A stretch of DNA of 39,369 bases from JAJZJT01 sp049964655 (GTDB lineage: Bacteria > Actinomycetota > Acidimicrobiia > Acidimicrobiales > RAAP-2), in assembly GCA_049964655.1 (NCBI GenBank), contig JBMFXC010000014.1, positions 1 to 39,369 of the forward strand, written 5' to 3'. A program made the translations under genes and the position numbers. This document shows positions 39,276 through 39,369 of this stretch, in pieces. Positions within the stretch are counted from its first letter, which is position 1, and every line of letters starts with the position of its first letter. A model generated the notes under the pieces. The model ran no database searches. It was not told the origin of the DNA and worked only from the letters and a program-made list of their open reading frames with translations.

Positions 39276-39369
39276 CGGGCCACCCCTCCGACCCCGGTCA
39301 CGGGTGCCCGGTCGGTCGGCTGGGTCAGGTCGGTCGGCTGGGTCAGGTCGGTCGGCTGGGTCAGGCCGG
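39272..39369 (-). CDS. ccmC: 3' end of the gene before ccmD, probably ccmC (partial)
   Basis: The frame that ends with the TGA overlapping the ccmD ATG is open to the window edge and reads three copies of LTQPTD followed by RAPVTGVGGVAR. The gene order of Ccm clusters makes ccmC the expected neighbour, but the visible 31 residues are only a low-complexity tail, so the name rests on context. Confidence 0.5.
   Translation of the reverse strand, partial: GLTQPTDLTQPTDLTQPTDRAPVTGVGGVAR
39315..39369 (-). repeat. 18-bp tandem repeat, three copies, at the window edge
   Basis: GTCGGCTGGGTCAGGTCG repeats with an 18-bp period from 39315 to the end of the window and may continue beyond. On the minus strand it codes in frame for LTQPTD units near the C-terminus of the presumed ccmC product. 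Confidence 0.9.

Overview
The window is about 70% G+C and carries a set of genes typical of Actinobacteria: a WhiB protein facing a PdtaS-type sensor kinase, a histidine phosphatase / DUF3090 / SCO1664-type trio, DUF3107, DUF2510, a coenzyme F420 hydrogenase beta-subunit-like protein and many GTG starts. At the right end it has a System I (Ccm) cytochrome c maturation cluster, which most Actinobacteria lack. Together these suggest a deep-branching actinobacterium, perhaps class Acidimicrobiia; this is inferred from gene content only. I saw no prophage, insertion sequence, CRISPR array, rRNA or tRNA. No stretch longer than 300 bases lacks a gene. The longest gaps (4534-4796, 12101-12343, 14183-14453) hold tandem repeats, hairpins and a TPP riboswitch.

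Layout. (1) 1-1705: the end of an unrecognised gene, a frameshifted lipoprotein gene and a DUF2510 membrane protein. (2) 1840-9294, plus strand: aconitase, an acetate-type transporter, a propionyl/acetyl-CoA synthetase, then a NarL-type sensor kinase and regulator. This looks like short-chain acid uptake, activation and oxidation. (3) 9365-14275, minus strand: a glutamine amidotransferase-like protein, a PIG-L deacetylase, a DEAD-box RNA helicase and thiC with its TPP riboswitch. (4) 14454-16336: a Bcp peroxiredoxin, an Fpg/Nei-like glycosylase and a methyltransferase. (5) 16441-19500, plus strand: FrhB-like iron-sulfur protein, histidine phosphatase, DUF3090 and SCO1664-type protein, all overlapping. 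(6) 19564-22162, minus: etfBA and a glycerophosphodiesterase. (7) 22299-25215: whiB with a CRP-type site in front, pdtaS and a PHP phosphatase. (8) 25391-27068: an ECF sigma factor and its membrane partner, interrupted by a 100-N assembly gap. (9) 27197-31095: two ArsA-type ATPases, DUF3107 and a dNTP triphosphohydrolase. (10) 31223-34401: an iron-sulfur module of Mrp, a divergent SufR-like repressor and a cysteine desulfurase. (11) 34471-39369, minus: ccm genes C (partial), D, E, F, G and an H/I fusion.

Two traits run through the window. Neighbouring genes are often joined by four-base GTGA or ATGA stop/start overlaps, so translation is probably coupled. Short GC-rich tandem repeats with unrelated units of 9 to 45 bp occur at about ten places, mostly at or inside the last or first codons of genes. 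I did not find a clearly new multi-gene system. The best leads are the stop-codon-associated repeats, the SufR-like / cysteine desulfurase / Cys-less Mrp group, the CRP-type site at whiB, the 27-bp duplication beside thiC, and the assembly gap that is really a 55-bp contig overlap.
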